Shown here in pieces: positions 1 to 9,250 of a DNA stretch of 64,000 nt. This stretch comes from Aurantimonas marina (lineage in GTDB: Bacteria; Pseudomonadota; Alphaproteobacteria; Rhizobiales; Rhizobiaceae): assembly GCF_017183135.1 (NCBI RefSeq), contig NZ_JADDXW010000003.1:186001-250000 (forward strand), in the 5' to 3' direction. How positions within the stretch are numbered: position 1 is the first letter of the stretch; each line of letters opens with the position of its first letter. The notes under the pieces were generated by a model. That model was given only the letters and a program-made list of their open reading frames with translations. It was not told the DNA's origin and searched no databases. The position numbers and the translations under genes are program-made.

Positions 1-723
1 CCGCCAGAGACCGAACCCCAGATGGAAGGTCAGAAGCGCTGCGGCAACGACCAGCACGGGACCGCGCCCGCGTCGATCGATGAGGACGGCCGGGCTGGAA
101 AATACGATGACGGCGAGCAGCGTCAGGCCGTGGACGCCGACCAGGCTGGACGTCTGCATCAGCAGCGGCGCCGGCGCCGCCATCACGCCGACCTCGTTCC
201 AGGGAAACCCGGTGAAGAGAATCGCCCGCAGATATTCAAACAGCGCGAAGGCACCCGCCAGGGCGAAAATGCGCAGGGCGCTGTCGCTCCAGACAAGTCG
301 GGCGAGCGCGGCCGCCAGACCATAATAGATCGCCAGGATGGCCGGTAGCCCCAGAACCGCGAGCGGGATGAAGGCGGCAAAGGCGGCCGCATCGACCAGC
401 ATGGCCGCCCCCAGCCACCACAAGCCGGCGACAAAGTATCCGAAGCCGAACAGCCAACCGGTGACAAAGGCCGGCGCCATGCGACGGATCAGCGAGCGGC
501 CCGGATCGATGACCACACCGTCGAGCAGCCATACGAGCAACGGGAAGCCGATAAAGCCAACCGCAGGAAAGTTGTATGGCGGAAGTGCGAATGTACATAG
601 GGCGCCGGCCCCTATGCTCAGGACGACGCGGCGCCAGCCTTCCAGGAGGAGGACCCAACCGGCCAGCCGCTCCAGAAGGTTTGCATCGTGCTCGCGCCCA
701 TCAGGTCGAGCGATAACGGTCAA
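1..723 (-). CDS. lnt: Apolipoprotein N-acyltransferase, N-terminal part (runs off the window edge)
   Basis: Lnt is the inner-membrane enzyme that adds the third acyl chain to the N-terminal cysteine of lipoproteins. About 241 residues are visible, a series of hydrophobic segments with ALPPYNF (46-52) and FEYLRAILFTGFPWN (162-176), both typical of Lnt; the nitrilase-like catalytic domain lies beyond base 1. No ATG is available in frame after the upstream TAG at 739-741. The TTG at 721-723, preceded by a GGGGG run at a suitable distance, is the best start. The gene is last in the visible YbeY-CorC-Lnt series, about 117 bases after corC, so it is probably co-transcribed. LspA, which acts one step earlier on lipoproteins, is also in this window. 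Confidence 0.85.
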   Translation of the reverse strand, partial: MTVIARPDGREHDANLLERLAGWVLLLEGWRRVVLSIGAGALCTFALPPYNFPAVGFIGFPLLVWLLDGVVIDPGRSLIRRMAPAFVTGWLFGFGYFVAGLWWLGAAMLVDAAAFAAFIPLAVLGLPAILAIYYGLAAALARLVWSDSALRIFALAGAFALFEYLRAILFTGFPWNEVGVMAAPAPLLMQTSSLVGVHGLTLLAVIVFSSPAVLIDRRGRGPVLVVAAALLTFHLGFGLWR

Positions 724-840
724 ATTGGCCCCCAGATGCTACGAGCGGATCCAGATCCCGCCTGTCAGTTCGGCCCGCCGGCGAAATACCGCCTTCGCGC
801 ACCCATTTCTTGTCCCTCAGACGACGAAACCATGGCCTCC

Positions 841-1932
841 TTAAGGCGCATCGGCCAGCCCTTCGACGATGCGCCGCCGCTTTTCCCCCTGCTGGAAGCG
901 GACGATCCGCACCCGGCGCACGCGCCGCGGATCGGCGTCCAGCACTTGGAATTCAAAGCCCGGAACCGCCTGAACGACCTCGCCCCTGGCCGGGATGCGC
1001 CCGAGTTCGGAAAACAAGAGGCCGCCGATCGTGTCGGCCTCGTCCTCGTATTCACTGATATCGAAATCCTCGCCGACCAGCTTCCTGACCTCGTCGAGAT
1101 CGGCCTTGGCGTCGGCATAATAGATGCCGTCGCCACTTTCGGTGATCATTGCGGCTTCGTCGTCATGCTCGTCCTCAATATTGCCGACGACCATCTCGAT
1201 GATGTCCTCCAGCGAGACCAGCCCGTCAGTGCCGCCATATTCGTCGATGACCAGCGCCATCTGCGTGCGCATCGCCTGCATCCGCGCCATCAGGTCCGAG
1301 GCGAGCATCGAGGGCGGAACGAAGAGCACCGTGCGGATAATGCCGAGATCGGCCACCCGCCGGGCGAGGTTGATCTGTCGCAGATCGAGCCCCGACCGGG
1401 CTTTTCTGGCCGGCGGGCCATCGCCGCCGTTGGATTTGGCGGGACGGGCAACACGGGTGATGTGGCCGACGACGTCGCGGATGTGGATCATCCCGCGGGG
1501 ATCGTCGAGGCTCTCGCCATAGACCGGCATGCGCGAGTGGCCGCTGGCCTCGAACTGCTTCATCAATTCGCCGAGCGTGGTCGTGATTTCGACCGCCTGG
1601 ATGTCGGCCCGCGGAACCATGACGTCCTCGACCCGGACCTCCCGCAGCCGCAGGATGTTGTTCAGCATGGCGCGTTCTTCGGGAGAGAAGGCGCCTTCGC
1701 CGTGCCCTGGTTCGAGCAGCGCCTGGGTCAGATCCTCGCGCATCAGATTGGGCATGCGCGGTCGCAGCCTGTGGACAAGACTGCCGATGAATCCCCGCTC
1801 GTTCTTGGGTTTTCCGCTGCGCCGACTTCGATCGTCGCCCGCGCCTCGCTCGCCGCCATCCTCGGCGGCCCCTACCGCGTCGTGGTCGTTCGGACCCGTC
1901 GCGTGCGTCTGAATGCTCATCGTCTCGCTCAT
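841..1932 (-). CDS. corC: CorC/TlyC-type hemolysin-family protein with paired CBS domains
   Basis: A 363-residue soluble CorC/TlyC-like protein. After a charged, poorly conserved N-terminus (1-60) come two CBS motifs (about 101-158 and 200-258; the second contains the typical EYGGTDGLVSLEDIIE) and a CorC_HlyC transporter-associated domain (about 265-345). It has no DUF21 membrane segments, as in E. coli CorC. CBS pairs usually bind adenine nucleotides. CorC is linked to magnesium/cobalt efflux, and the 'hemolysin' name is historical. It starts 3 bases after the ybeY stop, so it is translationally close to ybeY. Start codons at 1932 and 1920 are both possible. Confidence 0.9.
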   Translation of the reverse strand: MSETMSIQTHATGPNDHDAVGAAEDGGERGAGDDRSRRSGKPKNERGFIGSLVHRLRPRMPNLMREDLTQALLEPGHGEGAFSPEERAMLNNILRLREVRVEDVMVPRADIQAVEITTTLGELMKQFEASGHSRMPVYGESLDDPRGMIHIRDVVGHITRVARPAKSNGGDGPPARKARSGLDLRQINLARRVADLGIIRTVLFVPPSMLASDLMARMQAMRTQMALVIDEYGGTDGLVSLEDIIEMVVGNIEDEHDDEAAMITESGDGIYYADAKADLDEVRKLVGEDFDISEYEDEADTIGGLLFSELGRIPARGEVVQAVPGFEFQVLDADPRRVRRVRIVRFQQGEKRRRIVEGLADAP

Positions 1933-1935
1933 CGT

Positions 1936-2490
1936 TCAGTCGGTTATCATAACCGGCTTCGGGGGTTTTTCGAGGCTTTCGCGATAGGGGTCCGCAACGC
2001 CGAGATCAGCGAGGATCGCGATCTCCAGCGTTTCCATCGCCTCGGCTTCCGCTTCGTCGATGTGATCGAAGCCCATGAGATGCAGAAAGCCATGCACCAG
2101 AAGGTGGCGGACATGATCGCCCAGGCTCTTGCCTTCGATTCGGGCCTCCCGCTGCACGGTCTGAAAGGCCAGCAGCAGATCGCCGCACAGCGGTCCCGGA
2201 CGGACGCCGGGCGCAAGATCGGCCATCGGAAACGACAGGATGTTGGTCGCGCGATCCTTGCCGCGCCATTCGGCATTGGCGGCGCGCACGGTCTCGTCGT
2301 CGGCGAGCGTCACGGCGATCTCGCTTTGCAGATCCTCCGGCAGGCCAATTCGACCGGCCGCGGCGGCAAAAACGCTGTGCGCCATCGCCGCGACATCGCC
2401 GAGCCCCGCCGCTTCCCACTCCGTCGCCTCAATCGAAAGGGCGACGGTGAGCCCTTCATACGGAATGGATTCTGATTTGCCGGATCGCAC
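1936..2490 (-). CDS. ybeY: Endoribonuclease YbeY (16S rRNA maturation)
   Basis: A 184-residue YbeY/UPF0054 metalloprotein needed for 16S rRNA 3'-end maturation and ribosome quality control. The zinc-binding motif HGFLHLMGFDH is intact (His133, His137, His143), and the substrate-side motif GKDRATNILSFP is at 77-88. The GTG start overlaps the last base of the phoH stop (TAGTG), so translation is probably coupled to phoH. The corC gene follows after 3 bases. PhoH-YbeY-CorC-Lnt is a very widely conserved order, which supports the assignment. Confidence 0.95.
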   Translation of the reverse strand: MRSGKSESIPYEGLTVALSIEATEWEAAGLGDVAAMAHSVFAAAAGRIGLPEDLQSEIAVTLADDETVRAANAEWRGKDRATNILSFPMADLAPGVRPGPLCGDLLLAFQTVQREARIEGKSLGDHVRHLLVHGFLHLMGFDHIDEAEAEAMETLEIAILADLGVADPYRESLEKPPKPVMITD

Positions 2491-3533
2491 TATCTGTCCA
2501 GCGGGCTAGCCGACGCACGATGGCGCACCGCATCCTCCTCGTAAGCCTCGACGATCGCCTGGACCAGCGGATGGCGCACGACATCTTTCGCCTCGAAGCG
2601 CACCGTGACCGCGCTCGGCACGTTTTGGAGGATCCGCAGCGCTTCGATCAGGCCGGATTTCTGGCCAGGCGGCAGATCCACCTGGGAAGGGTCACCCGTC
2701 ACCACCATACGGGCATTCTCGCCAAGACGGGTCAGAAACATCTTCATCTGCATCGTGGTGGTGTTCTGCGCCTCGTCGAGAATCACCGCGGCATGGGACA
2801 GCGTACGGCCGCGCATGAAGGCCAGCGGCGCGATCTCGATCGCGCCCGCCGCCAGAGCGCGCTCCACCTTCTCGGCCGGAATCATGTCGTAGAGCGCATC
2901 GTAAAGCGGGCGCAGATACGGATCGACCTTCTCTTTCATGTCGCCCGGCAGGAAGCCGAGCCGCTCGCCGGCCTCGACAGCCGGCCGCGACAGGATGATC
3001 CGCTCGACCTGGCCTCGTTCGAGAAGCTGCGCGGCGTGAGCGACGGCGAGATAGGTCTTGCCGGTGCCGGCCGGGCCGACGCCAAATACCAATTCGGCCC
3101 GCTCCAGCGCACGCATATAGGCATCCTGGGTCGGGGTCCGGGCGTGGATCGTGCGGCGGCGCGTCGAAATCTGCGCCAGCGACATGCGCCCTTTCTTCTC
3201 GAGGGTCGGCAAGTAGAGCTGGTCGTCCTGGGCGATCGCCATGCGGATCGCGCCCTCGACGTCGTTCCTGCCAATCTCGTGGCCGCCCTGAAGACGCTCG
3301 TAGAGATAATCCAGCGAGCGGCGGGCCTGCTCGCTGGCAAGCTGATCGCCGCGAATCTCGATCTTGTTGCCGCGGGCCCGCGCGTCGATACCGAGCTTCT
3401 GCTCAATCAGGGCCAGATTCTCGTCGAACTGGCCAAACAGCGAGCTCGCCAATCGGTTGTCCTCGTAGGTCAATACGATATGCGCCATATCCGATGCGCC
3501 GGAGGCGGGCGCGGTTCCGCGTTCGGCCCTCAC
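2490..3533 (-). CDS. phoH: PhoH family P-loop ATPase
   Basis: A 347-residue PhoH-like protein, a cytoplasmic ATPase usually found beside ybeY and thought to act in RNA metabolism. Walker A is GPAGTGKT (153-160); the Walker B region is [10 protein letters not shown], followed by the sensor-like [10 protein letters not shown]. The GTG start overlaps the miaB stop (GTGA). An alternative ATG lies 15 codons downstream at 3488 ([10 protein letters not shown]), and many homologues begin near there. The GTG is chosen because of the coupling overlap, but start certainty is moderate. Confidence 0.92.
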   Translation of the reverse strand: MRAERGTAPASGASDMAHIVLTYEDNRLASSLFGQFDENLALIEQKLGIDARARGNKIEIRGDQLASEQARRSLDYLYERLQGGHEIGRNDVEGAIRMAIAQDDQLYLPTLEKKGRMSLAQISTRRRTIHARTPTQDAYMRALERAELVFGVGPAGTGKTYLAVAHAAQLLERGQVERIILSRPAVEAGERLGFLPGDMKEKVDPYLRPLYDALYDMIPAEKVERALAAGAIEIAPLAFMRGRTLSHAAVILDEAQNTTTMQMKMFLTRLGENARMVVTGDPSQVDLPPGQKSGLIEALRILQNVPSAVTVRFEAKDVVRHPLVQAIVEAYEEDAVRHRASASPLDR

Positions 3534-4951
3534 GCGACGTTCCTCGCATCGCCTGCCCGAACGGCGTCGGCGCCCTTGGCAAGCAGGGAATTGGGCAGTG
3601 TTGCCGCAATGCGCACCGTCACCAGATCGCCGATCTCACCGACATCGGCGGCGGCGACCACCGGCTGCAGGAAGGGCGAGCGCCCGACCCGCTGATGAGC
3701 ATAGCGGCCTGGCTTTTCGACCAGGATCTCGACGTCGCGGCCGACGAGGCTTTCGGCGAAGGCCGTCTGCTGCTCGCGCAACAGCGCCTGCAGCCGCTGC
3801 AGGCGCTCCGATTTCACCGCCTCGTCGACATGATCGTCCATGTCGGCGCCGGGCGTGCCGGGACGCGGGGAATATTTGAACGAGAACGCCGAGGCGTAGC
3901 CGACCGTTTCGACGAGGCGCATCGTCGCCTCGAAATCCGTGTCGCTCTCGCCAGGAAAACCGACAATGAAGTCGCCGGACAGGGCGATGTCCGGCCGGGC
4001 GGCTCGGATTCGATCGAGCAGCGCCAGGTAGTCTGCCGCTGTGTGACGACGATTCATCGCCTTCAGGATGCGGTCCGAGCCGGACTGAACCGGCAAATGC
4101 AGATAGGGCATCAACGCAGGCAGATCGCGATGGGCAGCGATCAGATCGTCGTCCATGTCGCGCGGATGCGAGGTCGTGTAGCGAAGTCGCCCGATCCCGG
4201 GAATTTCAGCGAGCGCGCGCAACAGCCCGCCAAGAGCAAGCGGCCGGCCGGCGGCGTCCTCGCCGGACCATGCGTTGACGTTCTGGCCGAGCAGCGTCAC
4301 CTCGCGCACACCGGCATCGGCCAGCCGACGCGCCTCGTCAATGATCTGGCCGAACGAGCGGGAGACTTCGGCGCCGCGCGTATAGGGCACGACGCAGAAA
4401 GTGCAGAACTTGTCGCAGCCCTCCTGCACCGTCAAAAAGGCCGTCACCCCGCGGGCGCGGATTTGCGGCGCCTCGGCGCGCGGCAGATGCGCGAATTTGT
4501 CCTCGACCGCGTAATCGGTGTCGACCACTTTGTCGCCCTTCGCCACGCGGGCGAGCGCCTCGGGCAGGCGATGATAGGTCTGCGGGCCAATGACCAGGTC
4601 GACGACCGAGGCCCGCTCGATGATCTCGCGGCCTTCGGCCTGCGCGACGCAACCGGTGACGCCGACGCGCAGTTCCTCGCCCCGCAAAGCCTTGTCAGCC
4701 TTCAGGAGACGAATCCGGCCGAGCTCGGAATAGATCTTCTCCGCCGCCTTTTCGCGGATATGACAGGTGTTCAGGAGAACGAGATCGGCGTCCTCCATCG
4801 TCTCCGTCGGCCGATAGCCGTCCTTCGCCAGCGCGTCGCCCATGCGCTGGGAATCGTAGACGTTCATCTGACAGCCATAGGTCTTGATGAAGACTTTGCG
4901 GGTATTGTCCCCGGCCGTCGCCGGCTCGCGTCTTTCGATCGTTTCAGTCAT
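3530..4951 (-). CDS. miaB: tRNA-2-methylthio-N6-dimethylallyladenosine synthase MiaB
   Basis: A 473-residue radical-SAM methylthiotransferase that converts i6A37 to ms2i6A37 in tRNAs reading UNN codons. The N-terminal UPF0004 domain opens with [12 protein letters not shown]. Cys27, Cys63 and Cys101 should hold the auxiliary 4Fe-4S cluster. The radical-SAM cluster cysteines are in [10 protein letters not shown] (Cys179, 183, 186), and a TRAM domain ends the protein. The stop overlaps the phoH GTG by 4 bases. With TsaB and TsaE it makes this window rich in position-37 tRNA modification genes. Confidence 0.96.
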   Translation of the reverse strand: MTETIERREPATAGDNTRKVFIKTYGCQMNVYDSQRMGDALAKDGYRPTETMEDADLVLLNTCHIREKAAEKIYSELGRIRLLKADKALRGEELRVGVTGCVAQAEGREIIERASVVDLVIGPQTYHRLPEALARVAKGDKVVDTDYAVEDKFAHLPRAEAPQIRARGVTAFLTVQEGCDKFCTFCVVPYTRGAEVSRSFGQIIDEARRLADAGVREVTLLGQNVNAWSGEDAAGRPLALGGLLRALAEIPGIGRLRYTTSHPRDMDDDLIAAHRDLPALMPYLHLPVQSGSDRILKAMNRRHTAADYLALLDRIRAARPDIALSGDFIVGFPGESDTDFEATMRLVETVGYASAFSFKYSPRPGTPGADMDDHVDEAVKSERLQRLQALLREQQTAFAESLVGRDVEILVEKPGRYAHQRVGRSPFLQPVVAAADVGEIGDLVTVRIAATLPNSLLAKGADAVRAGDARNVA

Positions 4952-5002
4952 GCGCCCTTCTGGTCGGACCGAGCCTGCCAGCTTGGCGCCGACAGGGATG
5001 AA

Positions 5003-5875
5003 TTAGACCCATATATCGACAGCATCATGACGCGGCGCAAGCGCTCGATCATTTTCGCGCGGGCCGGAGCGGTCTTTTGCCTCCGCTCTGTGACCACGAA
5101 GGCTCGCCGCGAGCATTTTGCGGACGCTGGCCTCGGCGGTGCGCGCCACCACCTTGCGATCGGACGATTCGCCGAAGGGGATTGGCGTGCCGAACGAGAC
5201 CTCGACCCGGATCGCACCTTCCTGAAGGAAATCCAGAAGGTGCGGACCCAGTTCGACGGCGCCCGGCCAAGCCGCCAGCGGCCGGAAATAACGGCCGAGC
5301 GGCACGCCGTTGGCGTGCGTATAGGCGATCGCCACCGGCTGCACGGTCACCGCATGGGCCTTGTAGGAGTGAAGCGCCGCCTGCGCAGCGCCGAACAGCG
5401 CGGTCTTGAACGGCAGCACCTCGTTGCCGTCCGAGGTCGTTCCCTCGGCGAACAGGACCATGACATCGCCGGCCGTCAGCCGCTCGGCGATGGCGTTCGC
5501 CTGGACTCCGGTGCGCCGACGCGCGTCCCGCTCCACGAAGATGGTCCGCTGGAGTCGGGCAAGCAGGCCGAAGGCCGGCCAGTCCCGAACCTCCGCCTTG
5601 GCGATGAAGGACAGCGGCATGATCTTGCCAAGCACCATGATGTCGGCCCAGGACTGGTGGTTGGCCACCAAAAGCAGGGGATGGGCCTGGCTCGGCTGCC
5701 CGACGGTCTCGACCTCGATGCCGGCGATGGCGCAGGCGATCCGATGCCAGATCACGGGAAGCCGACGTGCCAAGGTCCAACCGCGCGCAATCGCCAGACT
5801 CTGGAGTGGCCATAACACCAGGGTGAGCGCGGTGAGGGTCGCGGCGACGAAGCCGACGCGCAGCCGCCCGATCAT
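5003..5875 (-). CDS. olsA: 1-acyl-glycerol-3-phosphate-type acyltransferase, probable lyso-ornithine lipid acyltransferase OlsA
   Basis: A 290-residue PlsC-family acyltransferase with an N-terminal membrane segment (about 8-30), the catalytic NHQSWAD (His73, Asp78) and the acceptor motif FAEGTTSDG (142-150). The family transfers acyl groups to lysophosphatidate or lyso-ornithine lipid. The position directly upstream of miaB-phoH-ybeY is, as I recall, that of olsA in Sinorhizobium, and an olsB homologue is in this same window, so OlsA is the more likely role. A plain PlsC function cannot be excluded from sequence. It lies 51 bases upstream of miaB. Confidence 0.8.
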   Translation of the reverse strand: MIGRLRVGFVAATLTALTLVLWPLQSLAIARGWTLARRLPVIWHRIACAIAGIEVETVGQPSQAHPLLLVANHQSWADIMVLGKIMPLSFIAKAEVRDWPAFGLLARLQRTIFVERDARRRTGVQANAIAERLTAGDVMVLFAEGTTSDGNEVLPFKTALFGAAQAALHSYKAHAVTVQPVAIAYTHANGVPLGRYFRPLAAWPGAVELGPHLLDFLQEGAIRVEVSFGTPIPFGESSDRKVVARTAEASVRKMLAASLRGHRAEAKDRSGPRENDRALAPRHDAVDIWV

Positions 5876-5930
5876 CGCTCACCGCCCGGCGGCGCGGTCA
5901 TCATCCTGTACGCCATGGCGCTTCCGGCCG

Positions 5931-6455
5931 CTATCTCAGCGTCCGCTTGAGCATCAACGCGCTGGTCGTGCGGCCGTCCGGCTGACGGTAATAGGCCGGC
6001 CGGCGACCAACCTCCTCGAAGCGCAGCCGGCGGTAGAGCTTCAATGCCGGAGCGTTCTCCTCGTCGACCTCGAGGAACAGCGACGACGCCCCCTCGGCGT
6101 AAAGCTGCTGCAGCAGCTGGTCCATCAAGAGACGGCCGACGCCGTGGTTGCGCGCGCGCTTGGCCACGGCGATCGTCAGGATCTCCGCCTCGCCATCAAT
6201 GTTGCGGGCGAGAACGAAGCCCTGCGGCGGCGCGAAGGGGTGACCGACATGCCGTGCGACGATGCCGATACTGCCCTTCTGGCTGAGGAGGGAGGCGAGT
6301 TCGTCGCCGGACCAGGGATGATCGAAGGCCTCGCTGTGAAGACCGGCCGCCGCGTCGATGTCGGTATCGACGAGCGGCGCGGCGGCGATTTCCTGGCCGC
6401 TCAGCCAGTTGTCGACAAACGAGACCGTCCAGGTCCAGGGCAAAAACCAGTACAT
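5931..6455 (-). CDS. rimI: Ribosomal-protein-alanine N-acetyltransferase RimI-like GNAT
   Basis: About 174 residues with a GNAT fold. The acetyl-CoA loop is the stretch ILTIAVAKRARNHGVGRLLM, and NAPALKLYRRLRFEEVGRRP closes the domain. RimI acetylates the N-terminal Ala of ribosomal protein S18 in E. coli, and rimI is commonly paired with tsaB as here. The frame is open up to a GTG at 6548, but that extra 31-residue stretch is unlike any GNAT. The ATG at 6455 (MYWFLPW), behind a GAGAGGAAAG purine stretch, is preferred. It lies 99 bases from tsaB. Confidence 0.85.
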   Translation of the reverse strand: MYWFLPWTWTVSFVDNWLSGQEIAAAPLVDTDIDAAAGLHSEAFDHPWSGDELASLLSQKGSIGIVARHVGHPFAPPQGFVLARNIDGEAEILTIAVAKRARNHGVGRLLMDQLLQQLYAEGASSLFLEVDEENAPALKLYRRLRFEEVGRRPAYYRQPDGRTTSALMLKRTLR

Positions 6456-6554
6456 CGGCCCGCTTTCCTCTCTGTCCGCTGTTTCCGCTCCATCAGCGAC
6501 GCCTGTCAGCCGGATGAGACCGGCCAATCCGCAAGCTTCACTCGACACAGCCTA

Positions 6555-7271
6555 TCACAGCAAGAGTTGAGCAGTGCTTTCGCTCCCAAAGGCGACACCC
6601 GCCGTCGCGGAAGCGGGTTTGGCGTCGGCGCCGCGCAGATAGAGCGGGCGCGGCGGCTCGCCTGCATCGCGCCCTGCGGCAAGCCGTGCCAGCACGGCGA
6701 TATCAACGCGTGCCTCTTTCGTCAGGACTTCGCTGGATCGCGGTTGGAGAACCGCCGCGGCGATCGCCGCGCCGGTTCCGACAAGCCCGATCGCCTGGTC
6801 ACCCACAAGACCGGCAGTGAAGGCTTGGAGCGCCCGCGGCGGCAACGCCAGCGGAGCTTCGAGCAGCGCCCCGTCGGCGCTAAAGAGCGCCGCATAGACC
6901 TCGCCGCGCTTGGCGTCGAGGACGCACAGGATCGGCTTGCCGCCACCGACATGGGGCGCCGCCAGTGCTTCCAGCGTCGTCACGCCGATAGCAGGAACGC
7001 CGAGCGCCAGCGAAAGACCGCGCGCCGCCGACACGCCGACCCTCAGCCCGGTGAACGATCCGGGTCCGACCGTCACAGCGATCCTGGCAATATCGGCATA
7101 GCCAGCGGACGCGCTTTCCAGGACCGCGTCGACGACCCCCATCAGCCGTTCCGCGTGACCCTTGCCGATCTCGGGTTCGGCACGCCCGACGACCGCGCCG
7201 GAGCGAAGATCGAGAAGCCCCGCCGAACAGCGCTCGAAAGCGGTGTCGATGGCCAACAGCACAGATGTCAT
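6555..7271 (-). CDS. tsaB: tRNA threonylcarbamoyladenosine biosynthesis protein TsaB
   Basis: A 238-residue TsaB (YeaZ) of the ASKHA fold, partner of TsaD and TsaE in t6A37 synthesis. It starts with LLAIDTAFERCSAGL and has the conserved VGPGSFTGLRVGVSAARGL motif at about 68-86. TsaB itself is not catalytic; it scaffolds TsaD. The gene precedes rimI, the usual partner, and follows the Nfu gene by 70 bases. The TsaE domain of this pathway is encoded at 49.5 kb, fused to a kinase. Confidence 0.93.
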   Translation of the reverse strand: MTSVLLAIDTAFERCSAGLLDLRSGAVVGRAEPEIGKGHAERLMGVVDAVLESASAGYADIARIAVTVGPGSFTGLRVGVSAARGLSLALGVPAIGVTTLEALAAPHVGGGKPILCVLDAKRGEVYAALFSADGALLEAPLALPPRALQAFTAGLVGDQAIGLVGTGAAIAAAVLQPRSSEVLTKEARVDIAVLARLAAGRDAGEPPRPLYLRGADAKPASATAGVAFGSESTAQLLL

Positions 7272-7341
7272 CGGCGCGGGCGGGCGCTTTCGGCGTCGGA
7301 AACGGGCCGGCGACGGGGAGGCGACTGTCGATTCCGCGGCA

Positions 7342-7914
7342 TCAGGCGGCCTCGACCGCCTCCACCGCTTCGACCTCGGGCACGAAATGACGCAACAGGT
7401 TCTGGATGCCGTGCTTCAGCGTCGCGGTCGAGGACGGACAGCCGGCACAGGCGCCGCGCATGTTGAGATACACCGTGCCGTCACGATAGCCGCGAAAGGT
7501 GATGTCGCCGCCGTCCTGGGCCACCGCCGGGCGAACCCGCGTTTCCAGCAGTTCCTTGATGGTCGCGACGGTGTTCGAATCGCTTTCCTCGAAGAACTCT
7601 TCCCCGTCCGGCATCCCTTCGCCGCCGCCGGCGTCCGCCATGACCGGCTCGTTCGACATGAAGTGCTCCATCAGCCCGGCGAGAATCGCCGGCTTCAGGT
7701 GCTGCCAGTCGGGCCCGTCCTTGGTGACGGTGACGAAATCATAGCCGAAGAAGACGCTGGTCACGCCGGAAATCGCCATCAATCGGGTCGCCAGCGGCGA
7801 ACGCCCGGCATCCTCCTTCGAGCGGAACTCGACGGTGCCGTTCTCGACGACGACGCGGCCCGGCAGGAACTTCAGCGTCGCGGGATTCGGTGTCACTTCG
7901 GTCTGGATGAACAT
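7342..7914 (-). CDS. NFU1-type iron-sulfur cluster carrier (NifU C-terminal family)
   Basis: A 190-residue two-domain Fe-S scaffold or carrier. The N-terminal Nfu_N domain (about 1-90) opens with MFIQTEVTPNPATLKFLPGR. A short acidic linker leads to a NifU C-terminal domain with the cluster-binding CAGCPSS (Cys156, Cys159). It matches mitochondrial NFU1 and its alphaproteobacterial relatives rather than nitrogenase NifU. The C-terminus ends in an EAVEAVEAA repeat. It leads the minus-strand run towards tsaB; the usp gene upstream is 118 bases away. Confidence 0.93.
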   Translation of the reverse strand: MFIQTEVTPNPATLKFLPGRVVVENGTVEFRSKEDAGRSPLATRLMAISGVTSVFFGYDFVTVTKDGPDWQHLKPAILAGLMEHFMSNEPVMADAGGGEGMPDGEEFFEESDSNTVATIKELLETRVRPAVAQDGGDITFRGYRDGTVYLNMRGACAGCPSSTATLKHGIQNLLRHFVPEVEAVEAVEAA

Positions 7915-8032
7915 GTCACACCCCTTTTCGCGGCCGCAATGCCGCGGGTATCTTTGGAATTGTTCTAAACTTACAGCAGCGCCTCGCGCGCCGCAACCTG
8001 AGCCCCCCCAACATAAGGTGCCGGTTCGGTCC

Positions 8033-8524
8033 TCAACAGAGGCTGGCGATATCCTCGTCCGTCAGGGTCGCCGGCACAATCGTCACCGGAATCGGAAACG
8101 CCGCGCCCTTGCCCGCGACGGACGACACCAGCGGGCCCGGCCCCTCGGACGCTTCCCCAGCGGCCAAGACGAGGATCGCGATCTCACGGTCGGCCTCGAT
8201 CAGCGCATGAATCTGGTCAACCATGGTTCCTTCCCGCACCACTGTCTCAGGTTCGATTCCGACCTGCTCGCGCAGTTCGTCGGCGACCTTGGCCAGCCGC
8301 GTCTCGGCTTCCTCGGTCGCCTCGGCGCGCATGATCTTCTCGACGCCGAGCCAGTGCTGGAAGTCGCCGGGCTCGATGACGTAGAGCAGCACGGCTCCGC
8401 CGCCACTCGCCTTGGCGCGATGCGCGGCATAGGCCGCCGCGCGCCCGCATTCGGGGGTTTCGTCGATGATGGCGAGGAACTTGCGTTTGCCGCCGGCGTC
8501 CCGACCGATGCGTTTTGATACCAT
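8033..8524 (-). CDS. Universal stress protein (UspA family)
   Basis: About 163 residues. The start is taken at the ATG at 8524 (MVSKRIGRD), since the open frame further upstream (to 8788) has no resemblance to the family and overlaps the toxin gene. The Usp fold is seen in KFLAIIDETPECGRAAAYAA, then VLLYVIEPGDFQHW, then the C-terminal strand with PIPVTIVPATL. The canonical ATP-binding G-2x-G-9x-G-S/T pattern is not clear. The ligand and role are unknown. It lies between the toxin gene and nfu. Confidence 0.82.
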   Translation of the reverse strand: MVSKRIGRDAGGKRKFLAIIDETPECGRAAAYAAHRAKASGGGAVLLYVIEPGDFQHWLGVEKIMRAEATEEAETRLAKVADELREQVGIEPETVVREGTMVDQIHALIEADREIAILVLAAGEASEGPGPLVSSVAGKGAAFPIPVTIVPATLTDEDIASLC

Positions 8525-8622
8525 GGCGGCAAGATGGCAGCGCCGGGGCCGGACGGCAAGACGGGGTTGGTGGCCGGCGCGTCGAGCGTATCGGAGCGAC
8601 GCCGGATCACCGGGAGAAAATG

Positions 8623-8916
8623 TCAGTTCGCGTCCGGTCTCGGCGGCCAGTCGCGGCTTTGATGGAGGACCCTTAGAACGGTCAGTGTCGTATCGGTCGC
8701 ACGATAGACGATGAGATAGGTGGTTTTCAGAACCAGCTTCTGAGACGCGTTCGGCAGGCGACTCCGCCGGCCAATCGGCCGATCGCAAAGGAGCGTGACA
8801 GCCGCCAATAAGCGCTGCTCCATTAGCTCGGCATAAGCCGGATCGACATTCGCGGAATACTCAATGATAGCGTCGTAGTCGCTCCGGGCCTCCGGCGACC
8901 AGGAAACCCTCCTCAA
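8623..8916 (-). CDS. RelE/ParE-type toxin of a type II toxin-antitoxin pair
   Basis: A 97-residue protein with the RelE/ParE layout: an opening strand with SPEARSDYDAIIEYSA, a helix-rich middle, and the C-terminal sheet KTTYLIVYRATDTTLTVLRVLHQSRDW. ParE members inhibit gyrase and RelE members cleave mRNA; the sequence does not decide between them. It overlaps the upstream antitoxin by an ATGA tetranucleotide, the usual coupling in such modules. It is an accessory insertion between the core genes trpS and usp. Confidence 0.85.
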   Translation of the reverse strand: MRRVSWSPEARSDYDAIIEYSANVDPAYAELMEQRLLAAVTLLCDRPIGRRSRLPNASQKLVLKTTYLIVYRATDTTLTVLRVLHQSRDWPPRPDAN

Positions 8917-9173
8917 CTCGCCTTTTTCCGCTTCGAGGCTTCGATGATAGCCCGGCCTCGCGCGACCACCTCCTCATGCGGCACAAGGTTGCCCGCGTCG
9001 GCGCTCTTCACGGCCGCTTTCAAGGCGCCGATCTCGGCCATCTCGCGTTCGAAGTAATCCTCGATCATCAAAGCCGCGTAGACGGCCGGGCTATGCCCGG
9101 ATTCCGCGGCGAGCGCGGCAAGCTTGCTGGCGGCCTTGCCCTCGAGCGTCACTGTCAGCTTTTCGTTGGCCAT
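8913..9173 (-). CDS. Antitoxin, ribbon-helix-helix (ParD/CopG-like)
   Basis: About 86 residues from the ATG at 9173 (MANEKLTVTLEGK), which has a GGGAG Shine-Dalgarno 7 bases upstream; a TTG at 9188 is an in-frame alternative. The N-terminal strand LTVTLEG followed by two helices (KLAALAAESGHSPAVYAALM) is a ribbon-helix-helix DNA-binding pattern. The charged C-terminal half should wrap the toxin. The gene precedes and overlaps the toxin, the typical order, and it probably represses its own promoter. Confidence 0.82.
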   Translation of the reverse strand: MANEKLTVTLEGKAASKLAALAAESGHSPAVYAALMIEDYFEREMAEIGALKAAVKSADAGNLVPHEEVVARGRAIIEASKRKKAS

Positions 9174-9250
9174 GACCGGCTCCCGCAATTCCCGTTCCCT
9201 TCACTATAGGCCGGCGGGATTGGAAGCGCGAGAGATCGTCAGCCCGCGGA

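Noticed and set aside
688-2475. A 595-codon open frame on the plus strand
   Set aside because: It is antisense to corC and ybeY, whose proteins have clear family motifs. Long antisense frames are expected in GC-rich DNA.
3494-5815. A 773-codon plus-strand frame
   Set aside because: Antisense to miaB and olsA, with Arg/Asp/His-rich composition typical of shadow translation.
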